Shown here: one piece after another, positions 1-7,936 of the stretch
Numbering within the stretch: the stretch's first letter is position 1
Layout: each line of letters begins with the position of its first letter
From: Longimicrobiales bacterium
GTDB lineage: Bacteria; Gemmatimonadota; Gemmatimonadetes; Longimicrobiales; Gaopeijiaceae
NCBI GenBank assembly: GCA_028278645.1
Contig: JANQDZ010000006.1
Coordinates: forward strand, 23,775 to 87,774
Reading direction: 5' to 3'
Length of the DNA stretch: 64,000 bases
The notes under the pieces: generated by a model
What the model was told of the DNA's origin: nothing
Database searches by the model: none
The model's input: the letters and a program-made list of their open reading frames with translations, nothing else
Program-made: the position numbers and the translations under genes

Positions 1-116
1 TTCCTCCAACGGGCTGACTCCTGGTGCTCTTCAAAGGGATGGGGTGGACCCCGCAATCTATTGCGTGTCCTTGGGCCGGTGCGAGCCTTTCGGATGCCGG
101 CGCCACTTTCATGGGG

Positions 117-122
117 TATAAT
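117..122 (+). promoter_or_regulatory. Possible -10 box (TATAAT)
   Basis: A perfect TATAAT hexamer lies about 67 nt upstream of the GTG start at 190. No convincing -35 hexamer is present at 16-18 nt spacing, so this is only a candidate promoter for the SpoIIE-like gene. Confidence 0.35.
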
Positions 123-189
123 CGGACGTTTAGATTGTGGCGGCTTGGTTTTTGTTCCCCCTTTTGCGGTTCCCACGGGAGAGATCTCG

Positions 190-900
190 GTGCAAGAAGA
201 AGATAGAACCCCTTCGTTTGATGAAATCAGCCGGACGATTCAGCGGGGCCTGCTGCCTTCCGAGGCGCCCAGGATCTCCGGGTTCGACATCGCCGCAGGG
301 ACGAGCTTGGTCGATGAGGGCCCGGGCCGGACGCTTTGGGATTTCTTCGAACTCAAGGACGGAAGAGTCGGCCTCGTGAACCTCACCGTGAAGGGCAGTG
401 GCCTGCCTCCGGCCCACTACCTAGCTGTGGCCCGGAGCCTCCTGCGAGAACTGGGCCGGGACCACGACGACCTTCAGGGTTTTCTGGCTCGCATCAACTC
501 GGGCCTGTCGACGGCGGTTGTGGAGGGGATGGATCAATATGTCGATGCCGGTGTTCTTCTCCCCTCTGATGGCGGAGTCGAGTGGGCCGGGGCTGGGATC
601 TGCCCGGGGGCGGTCATTCGCAGGGACGGGGTGTTCCAGGAATTCGGATCACACGGACCACCCCTTGGGATGATGGAGGGATTCCAGTACGGGACTGAGA
701 GGCTGGAACTGGGGGCTGGCGATTCGGTAATCGTACTCTCCGAAGTTTCTCAGGGGGTGTTCAGAGGTGCTGCCGACCTGGTGGCGTCCCTTCAGGGCAA
801 ACCGGTCGGCGAGGTGGTGACCACCCTCCATAAGGCCCTCGCCAAGGCTCAGCCGGACCAGCCGGTGGAAGCTTCGGTGTTGTTTGTCCGCAAGCAGTAG
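190..900 (+). CDS. Degenerate SpoIIE/PP2C-type phosphatase-like protein
   Basis: A 236-residue protein resembling the SpoIIE/RsbU serine phosphatase fold: an N-terminal LLPSEAP-like entry segment, a central region with LVNLTVKGSGLPPAH in the place of the usual D-(V/I)-x-GKG motif, and a C-terminal segment EVSQGVFRGAADL like the end of such domains. The acidic metal ligands of active PP2C-type enzymes look altered (VDEGPGRTLWDF where GGD-Y-DF is expected), so it may be a catalytically dead regulator; this is inference. The GTG at 190 was chosen because GGGAGAGA lies 5-6 nt upstream. An in-frame start at 61 exists but would add a segment with no domain similarity. The next gene, a DUF59 protein, begins 67 nt downstream. 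Confidence 0.7.
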   Translation: MQEEDRTPSFDEISRTIQRGLLPSEAPRISGFDIAAGTSLVDEGPGRTLWDFFELKDGRVGLVNLTVKGSGLPPAHYLAVARSLLRELGRDHDDLQGFLARINSGLSTAVVEGMDQYVDAGVLLPSDGGVEWAGAGICPGAVIRRDGVFQEFGSHGPPLGMMEGFQYGTERLELGAGDSVIVLSEVSQGVFRGAADLVASLQGKPVGEVVTTLHKALAKAQPDQPVEASVLFVRKQ

Positions 901-967
901 GGCTTCAAGGGGGAACCGGTGGTTTCCCCTGTCTCGATGGAGAACATCGAAGGAGTATAGGAACAAC

Positions 968-1267
968 ATGGCGGTGACAGAAAAAGCGGTCCGGGACGCC
1001 CTGAAGGGCGTGAAGGATCCGGAGCTCAACATAGACCTGGTTACGCTCGGGTTGGTCTACGACATCCAGGTCGAGGGGGACTCGGCGAAAGCGGTCATCT
1101 CCTTGACCAGCCCCATGTGTCCGGTGGCTGGCGAAATTGTCGACCAGGCCCGGTTGGCTATCGCCAAGGTGGACGGGGTGGAGACGGCCGAGGTCCAACT
1201 GACGTTTGATCCACCGTGGACCCCGGAACGGATCAGTCCCCTCATCAGGTCGTCGCTGGGCCTCTGA
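968..1267 (+). CDS. DUF59 / MIP18-family Fe-S assembly factor (SufT/PaaD-like)
   Basis: A 99-residue single-domain protein of the DUF59 family. It shows the KDPELNIDLVTLGLVYDI block near the N-terminus (residues 16-33), the SPMCPVAGEI block with the conserved Cys51, and a C-terminal LTFDPPWTPERIS segment. Family members help mature Fe-S proteins, often alongside SUF components, and act in the cytoplasm. No suf genes are visible here, but the window encodes many Fe-S enzymes (QueE, QueG, 2-oxoacid oxidoreductases). The ATG at 968 has AGGAG about 12 nt upstream. A strong bidirectional terminator follows. Confidence 0.88.
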   Translation: MAVTEKAVRDALKGVKDPELNIDLVTLGLVYDIQVEGDSAKAVISLTSPMCPVAGEIVDQARLAIAKVDGVETAEVQLTFDPPWTPERISPLIRSSLGL

Positions 1268-1316
1268 GGTGACGGTGGGAGCGGGTGCCTCCCCTTTGGC
1301 TGATCCACGGAGAAAT

Positions 1317-1350
1317 AAAAAACCGGCGCCCTGAGGGGGCGCCGGTTTTT
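1317..1350. terminator. Bidirectional intrinsic terminator
   Basis: A perfect 9-bp GC stem (CCGGCGCCC at 1323-1331 with GGGCGCCGG at 1337-1345) is flanked by an A-run on the left and a T-run on the right. It therefore works for the + strand DUF59 gene and the converging minus-strand gene at 1376-1948. Confidence 0.92.
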
Positions 1351-1375
1351 CCGTCGGCGACATGCCCGGTCGGGT

Positions 1376-1948
1376 TTAGTGCACCAACTCCACCTCCTCG
1401 AGGAAATCCTTCAACGGATTCGCCACTGCGATGGCCCGCTCCGTGAGAGCGGCAGCGAGGGAGTCGGGACTCTGCCTGGATCCGGCGAGATGACGGGCAA
1501 CCGCTTTCCCCAGGTCCGGGTCGGACCGACCCGCCGCCGAGTAGTATTCGGCGTACCGAGCGCTCACACGTTGCTCAAACAGTGGCACCTGGGCCTGGGG
1601 AGTGCCGTTGTCCACCATGTCGTGGAAGATGGCGGAATGGAATGCATCCAACCCTTCCCGAACCAACTCTCGATCCGACCTCCCAATGAAGGCCAGCTGG
1701 AGTCCTCGGGTGTGGGCCCACATGAGGAAGATGAGAATCTCTTCGGCGGGGGCTTCCGATGGGATGCCGTCGTCCCTGGTCAGCCCCAGGCCGCCAAGGA
1801 GAACCTCGGCGTCCCCGTCGGCGATGAAGTCGGAGAAACTCTCCCAAACGAGCCGGGCCAGAGTGTCCCCCAAGTCCTCGGGGGTCATGTTCTGTGGTAT
1901 TCTGAACCCAGCGCTTTCGTCAGTCATACTCGTATACGCTGTAATCAT
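1376..1948 (-). CDS. Uncharacterised protein
   Basis: A 190-residue protein without a recognised family. It looks soluble and helical, with no signal peptide or membrane segment; residues 20-70 are acidic. Codon pattern and the terminator immediately past its stop support it as a real gene. The first ATG (1948) has no clear ribosome-binding site; an internal ATG at 1927 (MTDESAGF...) is an alternative start. It faces the lipoprotein gene at 2094 across a divergent spacer. Confidence 0.65.
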   Translation of the reverse strand: MITAYTSMTDESAGFRIPQNMTPEDLGDTLARLVWESFSDFIADGDAEVLLGGLGLTRDDGIPSEAPAEEILIFLMWAHTRGLQLAFIGRSDRELVREGLDAFHSAIFHDMVDNGTPQAQVPLFEQRVSARYAEYYSAAGRSDPDLGKAVARHLAGSRQSPDSLAAALTERAIAVANPLKDFLEEVELVH

Positions 1949-2093
1949 ACCGTTTCCGTAACGTTAGATCGTTTAGACAATTCCGCCGAAATTAGTTCGT
2001 GTGTCAAGATTCTCGGTTGGAAACCCGAAGGGGGCCGAGGGGGTTTAACTTGGCACCAGGATATGAACAAAAAAACCCTGTTGGAGATACCCA

Positions 2094-2801
2094 ATGCAGC
2101 TGAAGGCGTCCGTTCTCCATAAAACCCGTCGAGGCCTTTCCGGCTCCGGACTGCTGATGTTGTTTATTCCCCTGGTTCTCGGGGCCTGTTCCCCGGGTCC
2201 ACCGGAGATGCCGGCGCCGCGGCCCATCGTGATTCGTTCCGGCGAACGGCTGTACGCCGAGGCGGAACGCCTGGCGGAAACCGACACCTGGTTCCGGGCC
2301 CAGCGGGACAACATCATCAACGATCCGAACTTCATGATCGTGACTCTCCCCCGCGACACACCGTCCTACCCCTGGGAGTCCATTCTCCTGGTCGAGCCGG
2401 ATACGGCGAAGATCGGAGTCCAGGGTGGTTTCGATGGTGCTGGCGAGGTCTTCGGACTCTACGCCCACTACCGCCTAATGGTGAAGATGGGGCGCATCGG
2501 GGAGTTCCTCCCCGGAGGTGAGGAACTCGAGGGCTACGAGTTGGAGCGGGCCATCGTGTCCAGGATTTCCGACGCGTGGTTCCTCGGGCGGGCGGTGTAT
2601 CAGGCGATGCCCTTCGATCCCCTGGAGGAGATTCTCTACGCAAACGAGAATGGGTATCTGGACGCCATGCTCCTGACCGCTCGCGGAGACGAGTTTCGTG
2701 AGGAGCGTCAAGCGTGGCTGCGGGAGGATCCCGAAGCCCAGGAGCGGTACCGGGAATGGTTCCTGGCGACGTTCAACAAGCAACCGCCTGGGCTGGGCTG
2801 A
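2094..2801 (+). CDS. Predicted lipoprotein of unknown function
   Basis: A 235-residue protein with a type II signal peptide: basic N-region, hydrophobic stretch, and lipobox LVLGAC with the lipidated cysteine at residue 32. The mature part starts with a Pro-rich linker, then a mixed alpha/beta region that ends in a charged helix with several Arg and Glu residues. No catalytic motif was recognised. An export and membrane-anchoring role is clear; function is not. It is monocistronic, bounded by a divergent spacer upstream and a strong terminator downstream. Confidence 0.8.
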   Translation: MQLKASVLHKTRRGLSGSGLLMLFIPLVLGACSPGPPEMPAPRPIVIRSGERLYAEAERLAETDTWFRAQRDNIINDPNFMIVTLPRDTPSYPWESILLVEPDTAKIGVQGGFDGAGEVFGLYAHYRLMVKMGRIGEFLPGGEELEGYELERAIVSRISDAWFLGRAVYQAMPFDPLEEILYANENGYLDAMLLTARGDEFREERQAWLREDPEAQERYREWFLATFNKQPPGLG

Positions 2802-2824
2802 CCGCCCACTCAGCCCAAAATGAG

Positions 2825-2860
2825 AAAACCCGGTCCGGAGAATTCCGGACCGGGTTTTTC
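2825..2860. terminator. Bidirectional intrinsic terminator
   Basis: A perfect 12-bp stem (2828-2839 with 2844-2855), a 4-nt loop, an A-run before and T5 after. It separates the converging genes 2094-2801 (+) and 2883-3206 (-). Confidence 0.93.
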
Positions 2861-2882
2861 TTTCTGTCGTCCGTGGATTTCC

Positions 2883-3206
2883 CTACAAGGGGCCATGGAT
2901 CTCCCACTGCGTGGAAACCGACGGCCGGTCGTCACCGGACTCTCGCTCTACCATTAGGTCGATGCGTCCCGTGCGGCTCAGGCGAGCGTCGGACGGACGG
3001 CCGCCGGGTAAGAAGAACCCGACGACCTTCAGCATCTCTTCCTCCCCTTCAGGAGACCGGGCTCGCAGGGTGGCCCCTTTCAGATCACGGAGAGCAGGGG
3101 GCTGCCCCCCCTTCAGGCGCAGCCGCACCGCCCGTCCCCGATGGGGCAGGTCCATGGCATCGATAACCCTGAAGGTGTGGTTGCGTGTTCCCGTCTGTGT
3201 AGGCAT
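2883..3206 (-). CDS. Small uncharacterised protein
   Basis: A 107-residue, basic, beta-rich protein with no signal peptide and no recognised domain. It reads like a small single-domain protein (alternating hydrophobic strands around residues 10-30 and 55-65). It converges on the terminator at 2825-2860, which supports it being transcribed. Its start lies about 110 nt from the divergent PLP decarboxylase gene. Confidence 0.6.
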   Translation of the reverse strand: MPTQTGTRNHTFRVIDAMDLPHRGRAVRLRLKGGQPPALRDLKGATLRARSPEGEEEMLKVVGFFLPGGRPSDARLSRTGRIDLMVERESGDDRPSVSTQWEIHGPL

Positions 3207-3315
3207 GGCAGTCTCCCTGGAATGTCCAATTCGTCTCCAGCCCTCTCCCTGTGGGGGGGGAAGACACTAAAATAGCCGGGTCCGAACGTCAACGTGTGCC
3301 CCACGGAGGTCTCCC

Positions 3316-4770
3316 TTGAAGGATCCCGACGAACACCCCCAGCCGTCCGACCTGGAGCTACCCCCGGACGAGATGCGCCGGTTGGGTTATCACGTGGTGG
3401 ATCTGCTGGTGGACCGGTGGACGAATCTCCGTGACGGTCCTGCTTGGCAGTTTTCCCCGCGAGACGAGTTGGAGCCTCTTCTGTGGGGTCCGCCACCGGA
3501 AGAGGGGAGGGATCCGGATCAGGTGATCGGGGAGGTGGTGGATAGGGTCCTCCCCAAAGCCGGCCGGATCGATCATCCGCGTTTTTTTGCGTTCATCCCT
3601 TCGTCTCCTACCTGGCCCTCGGTCATGGGAGATTTCCTGGCCACCGGATTCAACGTGTTCCAAGGGACTTGGCTCGAATCCGCCGGTCCCAGTCAGCTCG
3701 AGCTGGTGGTGATGGATTGGTTTAGGGAGTGGCTGGGCTTTCCGGAGGAGGGGGGAGGCCTTCTCACTTCCGGGGGTTCAGCCGCAAACCTGTGTGCCCT
3801 GGTGGCCGCTCGGGAGCGGGCGGGGAATCCGGTCGATCCGGTTCTGTACGTAAGCGATCAGGGGCACAGCTCACTGGAGAGGGCGGCTCGGATCGTTGGG
3901 ATTCCCTCCGAGAGTATTCGCCGCATTCCCACCGACGAGGAATACCGATTGGATGTCGCACTCCTCGCCGAGGCGGTGGTGACCGACAGGGCAAAGGGCC
4001 TTCATCCCCTCTGCGTCAGCGCGAACGCCGGGGCCACCAATACTGGTGCCATTGATCCCCTTGATGGCATCGCAGTTCTGGCCAAGGAAGAGGACCTTTG
4101 GTTCCACATAGACGGGGCCTACGGGGGGTTCGCTTTACTGGTGCCCAGCGAGGCGGAGTCTTTCCGTGGGATAGAGAAGGCGGACAGCGTGACGTTGGAT
4201 CCCCACAAGTGGTTGTTTCAGCCTTATGAAACCGGTTGTCTCATGGTCCGGGACACACAAACCCTCGAAGGAGCCTTCCGGATTCTCCCGGAGTATCTGC
4301 AGGATACGGCATTGGGGAAGGAGCATGTGAATTTTGCCGACCGGGGGATACAGCTCACCCGGGGGTTCCGTGCCCTGAAGATATGGATGTCCGTCCAAAC
4401 CCTGGGCCTGAAGGCCTTCAGAGAGGCAATCGAGACCGGAATCCGCCATGCGAGGGAAGCCGAGAGGTATATCACGGGTTCACCTGCTCTTGAGATGATG
4501 GGACCCTCCTCACTCGGGATCGTGTGCTTCCGGTTCCGACCGCCGGGTTCGGACATGTCTAAAGAGAAGGTCGAAGAGCTGAATCTGGAGATTCAGGACG
4601 AGATTGTGGACTCCGGTTTCGCCATGATGTCCTCGACCCGCCTAAGAGGTGAGTTCTCCCTTCGACTATCGATTCTGAACTATCGGTCGACTTGGGAGGA
4701 CGTTCAGGAGACACTGGAGGAGGTCGTTCGCGTCGGGAAACGCAGATTGGGGAAGGGGGGGCTCGGTTGA
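3316..4770 (+). CDS. Group II PLP-dependent decarboxylase (aromatic amino acid type)
   Basis: A 484-residue cytoplasmic enzyme of the pyridoxal-dependent decarboxylase family (DOPA/tryptophan/tyrosine decarboxylase-like). It shows the N-terminal HPRFFAFIPSS segment, the PLP-stacking His184 (DQGHSS), the Asp266 that binds the pyridine nitrogen (HIDGAYGG), and the Schiff-base Lys298 in LDPHKW. Length matches the family. Substrate cannot be told from sequence. It starts at TTG (3316), with GGAGG about 6 nt upstream and no better start nearby. The stop overlaps the TTG start of the CPBP protease, so the two are probably cotranscribed. Confidence 0.93.
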   Translation: MKDPDEHPQPSDLELPPDEMRRLGYHVVDLLVDRWTNLRDGPAWQFSPRDELEPLLWGPPPEEGRDPDQVIGEVVDRVLPKAGRIDHPRFFAFIPSSPTWPSVMGDFLATGFNVFQGTWLESAGPSQLELVVMDWFREWLGFPEEGGGLLTSGGSAANLCALVAARERAGNPVDPVLYVSDQGHSSLERAARIVGIPSESIRRIPTDEEYRLDVALLAEAVVTDRAKGLHPLCVSANAGATNTGAIDPLDGIAVLAKEEDLWFHIDGAYGGFALLVPSEAESFRGIEKADSVTLDPHKWLFQPYETGCLMVRDTQTLEGAFRILPEYLQDTALGKEHVNFADRGIQLTRGFRALKIWMSVQTLGLKAFREAIETGIRHAREAERYITGSPALEMMGPSSLGIVCFRFRPPGSDMSKEKVEELNLEIQDEIVDSGFAMMSSTRLRGEFSLRLSILNYRSTWEDVQETLEEVVRVGKRRLGKGGLG

Positions 4771-5525
4771 GCGACCTGCCACCTGTCGTAGTCCGCATGA
4801 TGAAGGGCTCTCTCCTCTTCTTCCCGGTCCTTGGGGTTTTGTTCTGGGTCTCGACTCCCTTGGGTTTCTTGGCGGCTTTTTATCTGGCGTTTCTCTTGGA
4901 GCTCCTCCCTGCTTTGGCTTTAGCGCAGCTCCCGCTGGTGGATGACGAGGAACCCCTTCCCAGGATCCCGGTCTACCTATCGTCGGCGGTGTTGATTCTC
5001 CTGATCGGTGGGATGGGTCTTGGGGTCGGTGCCGGAGCTTTCGGCCTCGAGGCCATGGGACTTCGGTCCATGGATTGGCCGTCCCTCGGACTGTGGACCT
5101 TGGGTTTGACGGCGGCGGCCATGGCCCTCCTCGGTCTATTCCTTTTGCTCCGGAGAGCTTTTGGTGCTTCCGAGAGCTCTCTGCTCCGCGAATTGCTCCC
5201 GAACACCGGAGCCGAAAAGGGGGTTTTCGTCCTCCTCTCCCTGGCTGCGGGCCTTGGCGAGGAGATCGCCTATCGCGGTTTTCTGATTCCGGCCCTCGCC
5301 GGGATCATCGGGTGGTCGTGGGGAGCTGCCGTTTTGTCGTCGGTTCTCTTCGGGCTACTCCACGGGTACCAAGGTTGGCTCGGGATCTTCCGGACGGCCG
5401 CCCTGGGTTTTGTCCTGGCCGCATCGTTCATCATCACGGGAGTCCTCTGGCCGGCCATCATCGCACATGCCATTCTGGATATGATCGCTGGGATTCTTCT
5501 CGGCGAAACCCTCCTGAAAGAGTGA
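4767..5525 (+). CDS. CPBP-family intramembrane glutamic protease (CAAX/Abi type)
   Basis: A 252-residue integral membrane protein with about seven hydrophobic segments. The C-terminal half carries the CPBP signature: EEIAYRGF (motif 1, Glu-Glu-x3-Arg), FGLLHG (motif 2 His) and HAILDM (motif 3 His/Asp). Family members are CAAX prenyl endopeptidase relatives used for bacteriocin self-protection or membrane protein processing; the target is unknown here. The TTG at 4767 overlaps the preceding stop by 4 nt (TTGA) and removes an Arg/Gly-rich, non-membrane extension that would follow from an upstream ATG. Confidence 0.85.
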   Translation: MSDLPPVVVRMMKGSLLFFPVLGVLFWVSTPLGFLAAFYLAFLLELLPALALAQLPLVDDEEPLPRIPVYLSSAVLILLIGGMGLGVGAGAFGLEAMGLRSMDWPSLGLWTLGLTAAAMALLGLFLLLRRAFGASESSLLRELLPNTGAEKGVFVLLSLAAGLGEEIAYRGFLIPALAGIIGWSWGAAVLSSVLFGLLHGYQGWLGIFRTAALGFVLAASFIITGVLWPAIIAHAILDMIAGILLGETLLKE

Positions 5526-5530
5526 TAGAG

Positions 5531-5953
5531 ATGGAAGTAGATCTTGCCCTTCTCGCCGATGCCGCCACAGTGGACGCCGCGGGAAAGCTCAATATTCTGG
5601 GAGTCTTTGACCGCATTTCGACCGGTGGCTTCCCGGCTCAGCACCCTCACATCTCACTGGTTCTCCGGTTCGGTGCGTCCATGAACGAGGCGGGGGATCA
5701 CTCGGTGGAGATCGTGTTGCGGGATCCGGACGGTGCCGAGGTCGTTCGCCTGAACGGAGAGATCAAGGTGGGATTGGGCCCACCGGCCACAGGCGGGCGG
5801 GTCAGGGTTCCTCAGGTCGTCAACATGGAGCGCCTGGTATTCCAGAAGGCCGGAAGATACTCCTTCGACGTATCCGTAGACGGTGAGCACCAGGTTGGAG
5901 TCCCTCTTTTTATCCATGATGCCAGCGGCCAGGGACCTTCCGCCCAGGCCTGA
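5531..5953 (+). CDS. DUF6941-like protein
   Basis: A 140-residue protein that opens with LALLADAATVDAAGKLNILG, a pattern I associate with the DUF6941 group of small beta-sandwich proteins of unknown function. It ends with a beta-rich YSFDVSVDGEHQVGVPLFI segment. No signal peptide. It starts 5 nt after the CPBP gene and precedes a MOSC protein by 15 nt, so it is probably the third gene of one transcript. The family name is from memory of the motif and is less certain than the gene itself. Confidence 0.75.
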   Translation: MEVDLALLADAATVDAAGKLNILGVFDRISTGGFPAQHPHISLVLRFGASMNEAGDHSVEIVLRDPDGAEVVRLNGEIKVGLGPPATGGRVRVPQVVNMERLVFQKAGRYSFDVSVDGEHQVGVPLFIHDASGQGPSAQA

Positions 5954-5968
5954 CGGGACTCGAGAAGC

Positions 5969-6838
5969 ATGGAAAGCGGATCCCACCTCCGACTGACGCG
6001 CATCCTGATGTACCCCTTAAAAGGTGCGGCAGGCTTCGACCTCCGCGAGTCAGGGGTGGACGAGACCGGCATCCCCGGGGACAGGCGATGGATGCTTGCC
6101 AAACCCGACGGCGGCTTTATCTCTCAAAGAACTCATCCCCGCCTCTGTTTGGTTCGAACCGCACCCCCTCGGCTCGGAGGCAGCGCCAAGGCGTTGGACC
6201 TTTCAGTGTCTGCTCCCGGGATGGAGAATGTCTATATCCCGGCCCCTGCCAACGGATCCTGGATGGAGGTCCAGGTGCACAGGGATCGGTTTCGCGCCTG
6301 GGTTGGGTTCGCTGAAGCCGACCAGTGGTTCTCCGACCTCCTGGGAGAACCCTGCCGTCTGGTCTTCCTCCCGTCAGAGGTTCGTCGTCCCTGCGACCGG
6401 AAGTACGCTCCGGGCTTCCGAGTCAGCCTGGCCGACGGGTACCCCCTTCATCTGACCACCGTGGAATCCCTTCAGGAAATGAACCGGGTTCTCTCCCAGG
6501 ACACGGACATGCTGAGGTATCGGCCGAACCTGGTGCTGGAGGGATGTGAGCCTTGGGCCGAAGACGAGTGGCGGGTGCTGGAGACGGGGGGGATCACCCT
6601 CCGAGTCGTAAAGCCCTGTGCAAGGTGTAGGGTGATAACGGTAAACCAAAGGACGGCGGAGGTAGGGAAGGAGCCCCTCAGTGGCCTAAGAGATTTCAGG
6701 GAGTGGGAAGGGAAGGTTTACTTCGGCCAGAACGCGGTGTTCGAAGGAAACGGTAGGTTTCGGGTGGGGGAGGACGTACGTATTCTTGAAAAGGGCCATC
6801 GGAGGCCTCCGATCAGGCCCGAAGGGCCGACCGCCTGA
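5969..6838 (+). CDS. MOSC domain protein (YcbX/mARC-like)
   Basis: A 289-residue cytoplasmic protein with an N-terminal MOSC beta-barrel (residues about 8-120, opening LTRILMYPLKG) and a C-terminal MOSC domain with the conserved molybdenum-binding cysteine in KPCARC (Cys217, Cys220). Relatives bind a sulfurated molybdenum cofactor and reduce N-hydroxylated compounds. No ferredoxin or reductase domain is fused, unlike E. coli YcbX, so an external electron donor would be needed. Likely last gene of the 3316-6838 transcript; followed by the structured intergenic element. Confidence 0.88.
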   Translation: MESGSHLRLTRILMYPLKGAAGFDLRESGVDETGIPGDRRWMLAKPDGGFISQRTHPRLCLVRTAPPRLGGSAKALDLSVSAPGMENVYIPAPANGSWMEVQVHRDRFRAWVGFAEADQWFSDLLGEPCRLVFLPSEVRRPCDRKYAPGFRVSLADGYPLHLTTVESLQEMNRVLSQDTDMLRYRPNLVLEGCEPWAEDEWRVLETGGITLRVVKPCARCRVITVNQRTAEVGKEPLSGLRDFREWEGKVYFGQNAVFEGNGRFRVGEDVRILEKGHRRPPIRPEGPTA

Positions 6839-6871
6839 AACAAACCCGGCTTAGCCTGGTAGGGAGGGATG

Positions 6872-7146
6872 AAAGGGTGTTGGGGGATGGGGGTGCGGCC
6901 ACGCATAGGGAGTCTACGGATGCTAGACAAGGAAGAATGACGAATGCGATGCCAAAGCATCGGGGAGGAGTTCTGACGCGGTATAGCGCCGCTACCCCCC
7001 TATGCCCTTTGGGTTACGACGGCACGGGGCCTTCTGCTTCGTTGGGACTTCTTGACGTAGCGCATGGCTATGCCAGCGAAGCCCCGCCTCGCATATGGCC
7101 CCGTGGCGTGCGTAACGTGGCTCGCCCCCATCCCCCAACACCCTTT
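6872..7146. repeat. Multi-arm palindromic intergenic element, copy 1
   Basis: The 332-nt gene-free gap (6839-7170) is filled by a large fold-back structure. The outer arms are 22 nt and perfectly complementary (6872-6893 with 7125-7146). Inside lie two further large hairpins: 6903-6910 with 6998-7005, and 7013-7031 with 7097-7116, each enclosing smaller hairpins (for example 6912-6916 with 6924-6928). The sequence just inside the arms (GGGTGCGGCC on the left, CGTAACGTGGCTCGCCCCC on the right) recurs at 21.7 kb. It could be a mobile repeat (MITE-like) or a structured RNA; no transposase is present. Confidence 0.8.
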
Positions 7147-7170
7147 TAAGGACTTTCGGGGAATACGACG

Positions 7171-7593
7171 ATGATACTTCGCTGCAACTTTGAAGAGCTG
7201 GGCGCCCTGCGAAGGGGAGCAAACGGCCTCCTGACGGAGAGGCCGGAGGACAGCTCTGCGGTTGTGGCTCCCCCCGAAGGCCTCGAGGAGGTCGAAGCCC
7301 TCTTCCCGCGCCTCCATGGCGATCTTTCCATGGAAACTCTCGCGGAGCAACGTCGGGTCCTGAAGGGAATCTCCGCCATCGTCTCCCGATTGAGAGAGGA
7401 GATGGACGAATCCGTGGTGGCTACCCATCCCGCGGACGAGTTGGCAGTGTCGTCGTACTTCCACTATGCCCACGCCCTCACGGTCTTGAACCGAGTGGTG
7501 GAGCTGGGGCAGGAGATGGAAGCGCTTATCGAGCTCGTGACGGGAGCTGCTGTCACCCCGGCTGTGGCCGCTACCTTCCGATTCCCCGACTAG
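7171..7593 (+). CDS. Uncharacterised protein upstream of ECF sigma operon
   Basis: A 140-residue protein without a recognised domain, helical in its second half (residues 60-125). No signal peptide or membrane segment. GGGGA lies about 9 nt before the ATG. It is followed after 22 nt by a TPR protein and then by sigma and anti-sigma genes, all on one strand, so it may belong to the same regulatory operon. The palindromic element ends 24 nt before its start codon and would lie in its leader if transcription begins upstream. Confidence 0.7.
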   Translation: MILRCNFEELGALRRGANGLLTERPEDSSAVVAPPEGLEEVEALFPRLHGDLSMETLAEQRRVLKGISAIVSRLREEMDESVVATHPADELAVSSYFHYAHALTVLNRVVELGQEMEALIELVTGAAVTPAVAATFRFPD

Positions 7594-7615
7594 GGACCGT
7601 CCGAGGAGAGAGGGA

Positions 7616-7936
7616 ATGCCCGGGGCCACCGATCGCCTGGTCACACTCCGGAAAATGGTGGAGAACAAACCAGACGATCCCCGTCTGAGGTTCGGCCTCG
7701 CGGTGGAGCTCCTGAATCGAGGAGAAACCCGAGAAGGGGCGGATGCCCTCAGAGCTTACCTGGATCAGGCCGAAGACGAGGGAAATGGTTGGGGGCGATT
7801 AGGAGCGGCCCTAGCCGATCTGGGTGAGAACGAAGGTGCTCGGGAGGCCTACTCCCGAGGGATCGAGATTGCAGAGGGCCGCGGACACAGCGGCCTTGCC
7901 GAAGAGCTCCAGGAAGCCTTGGAGGACCTCACGTGA
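7616..7936 (+). CDS. Small TPR-repeat protein
   Basis: A 106-residue helical protein with two to three tetratricopeptide-like repeats (PDDPRLRFGLAVELLNRGE and WGRLGAALADLGENEGA, followed by AREAYSRGIEIAEG). Such proteins mediate protein-protein contacts. A strong purine-rich ribosome-binding site precedes ATG 7616. The stop overlaps the GTG start of the ECF sigma gene by 4 nt, so translation is coupled; a role in sigma control is inference from this linkage. Confidence 0.8.
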   Translation: MPGATDRLVTLRKMVENKPDDPRLRFGLAVELLNRGETREGADALRAYLDQAEDEGNGWGRLGAALADLGENEGAREAYSRGIEIAEGRGHSGLAEELQEALEDLT

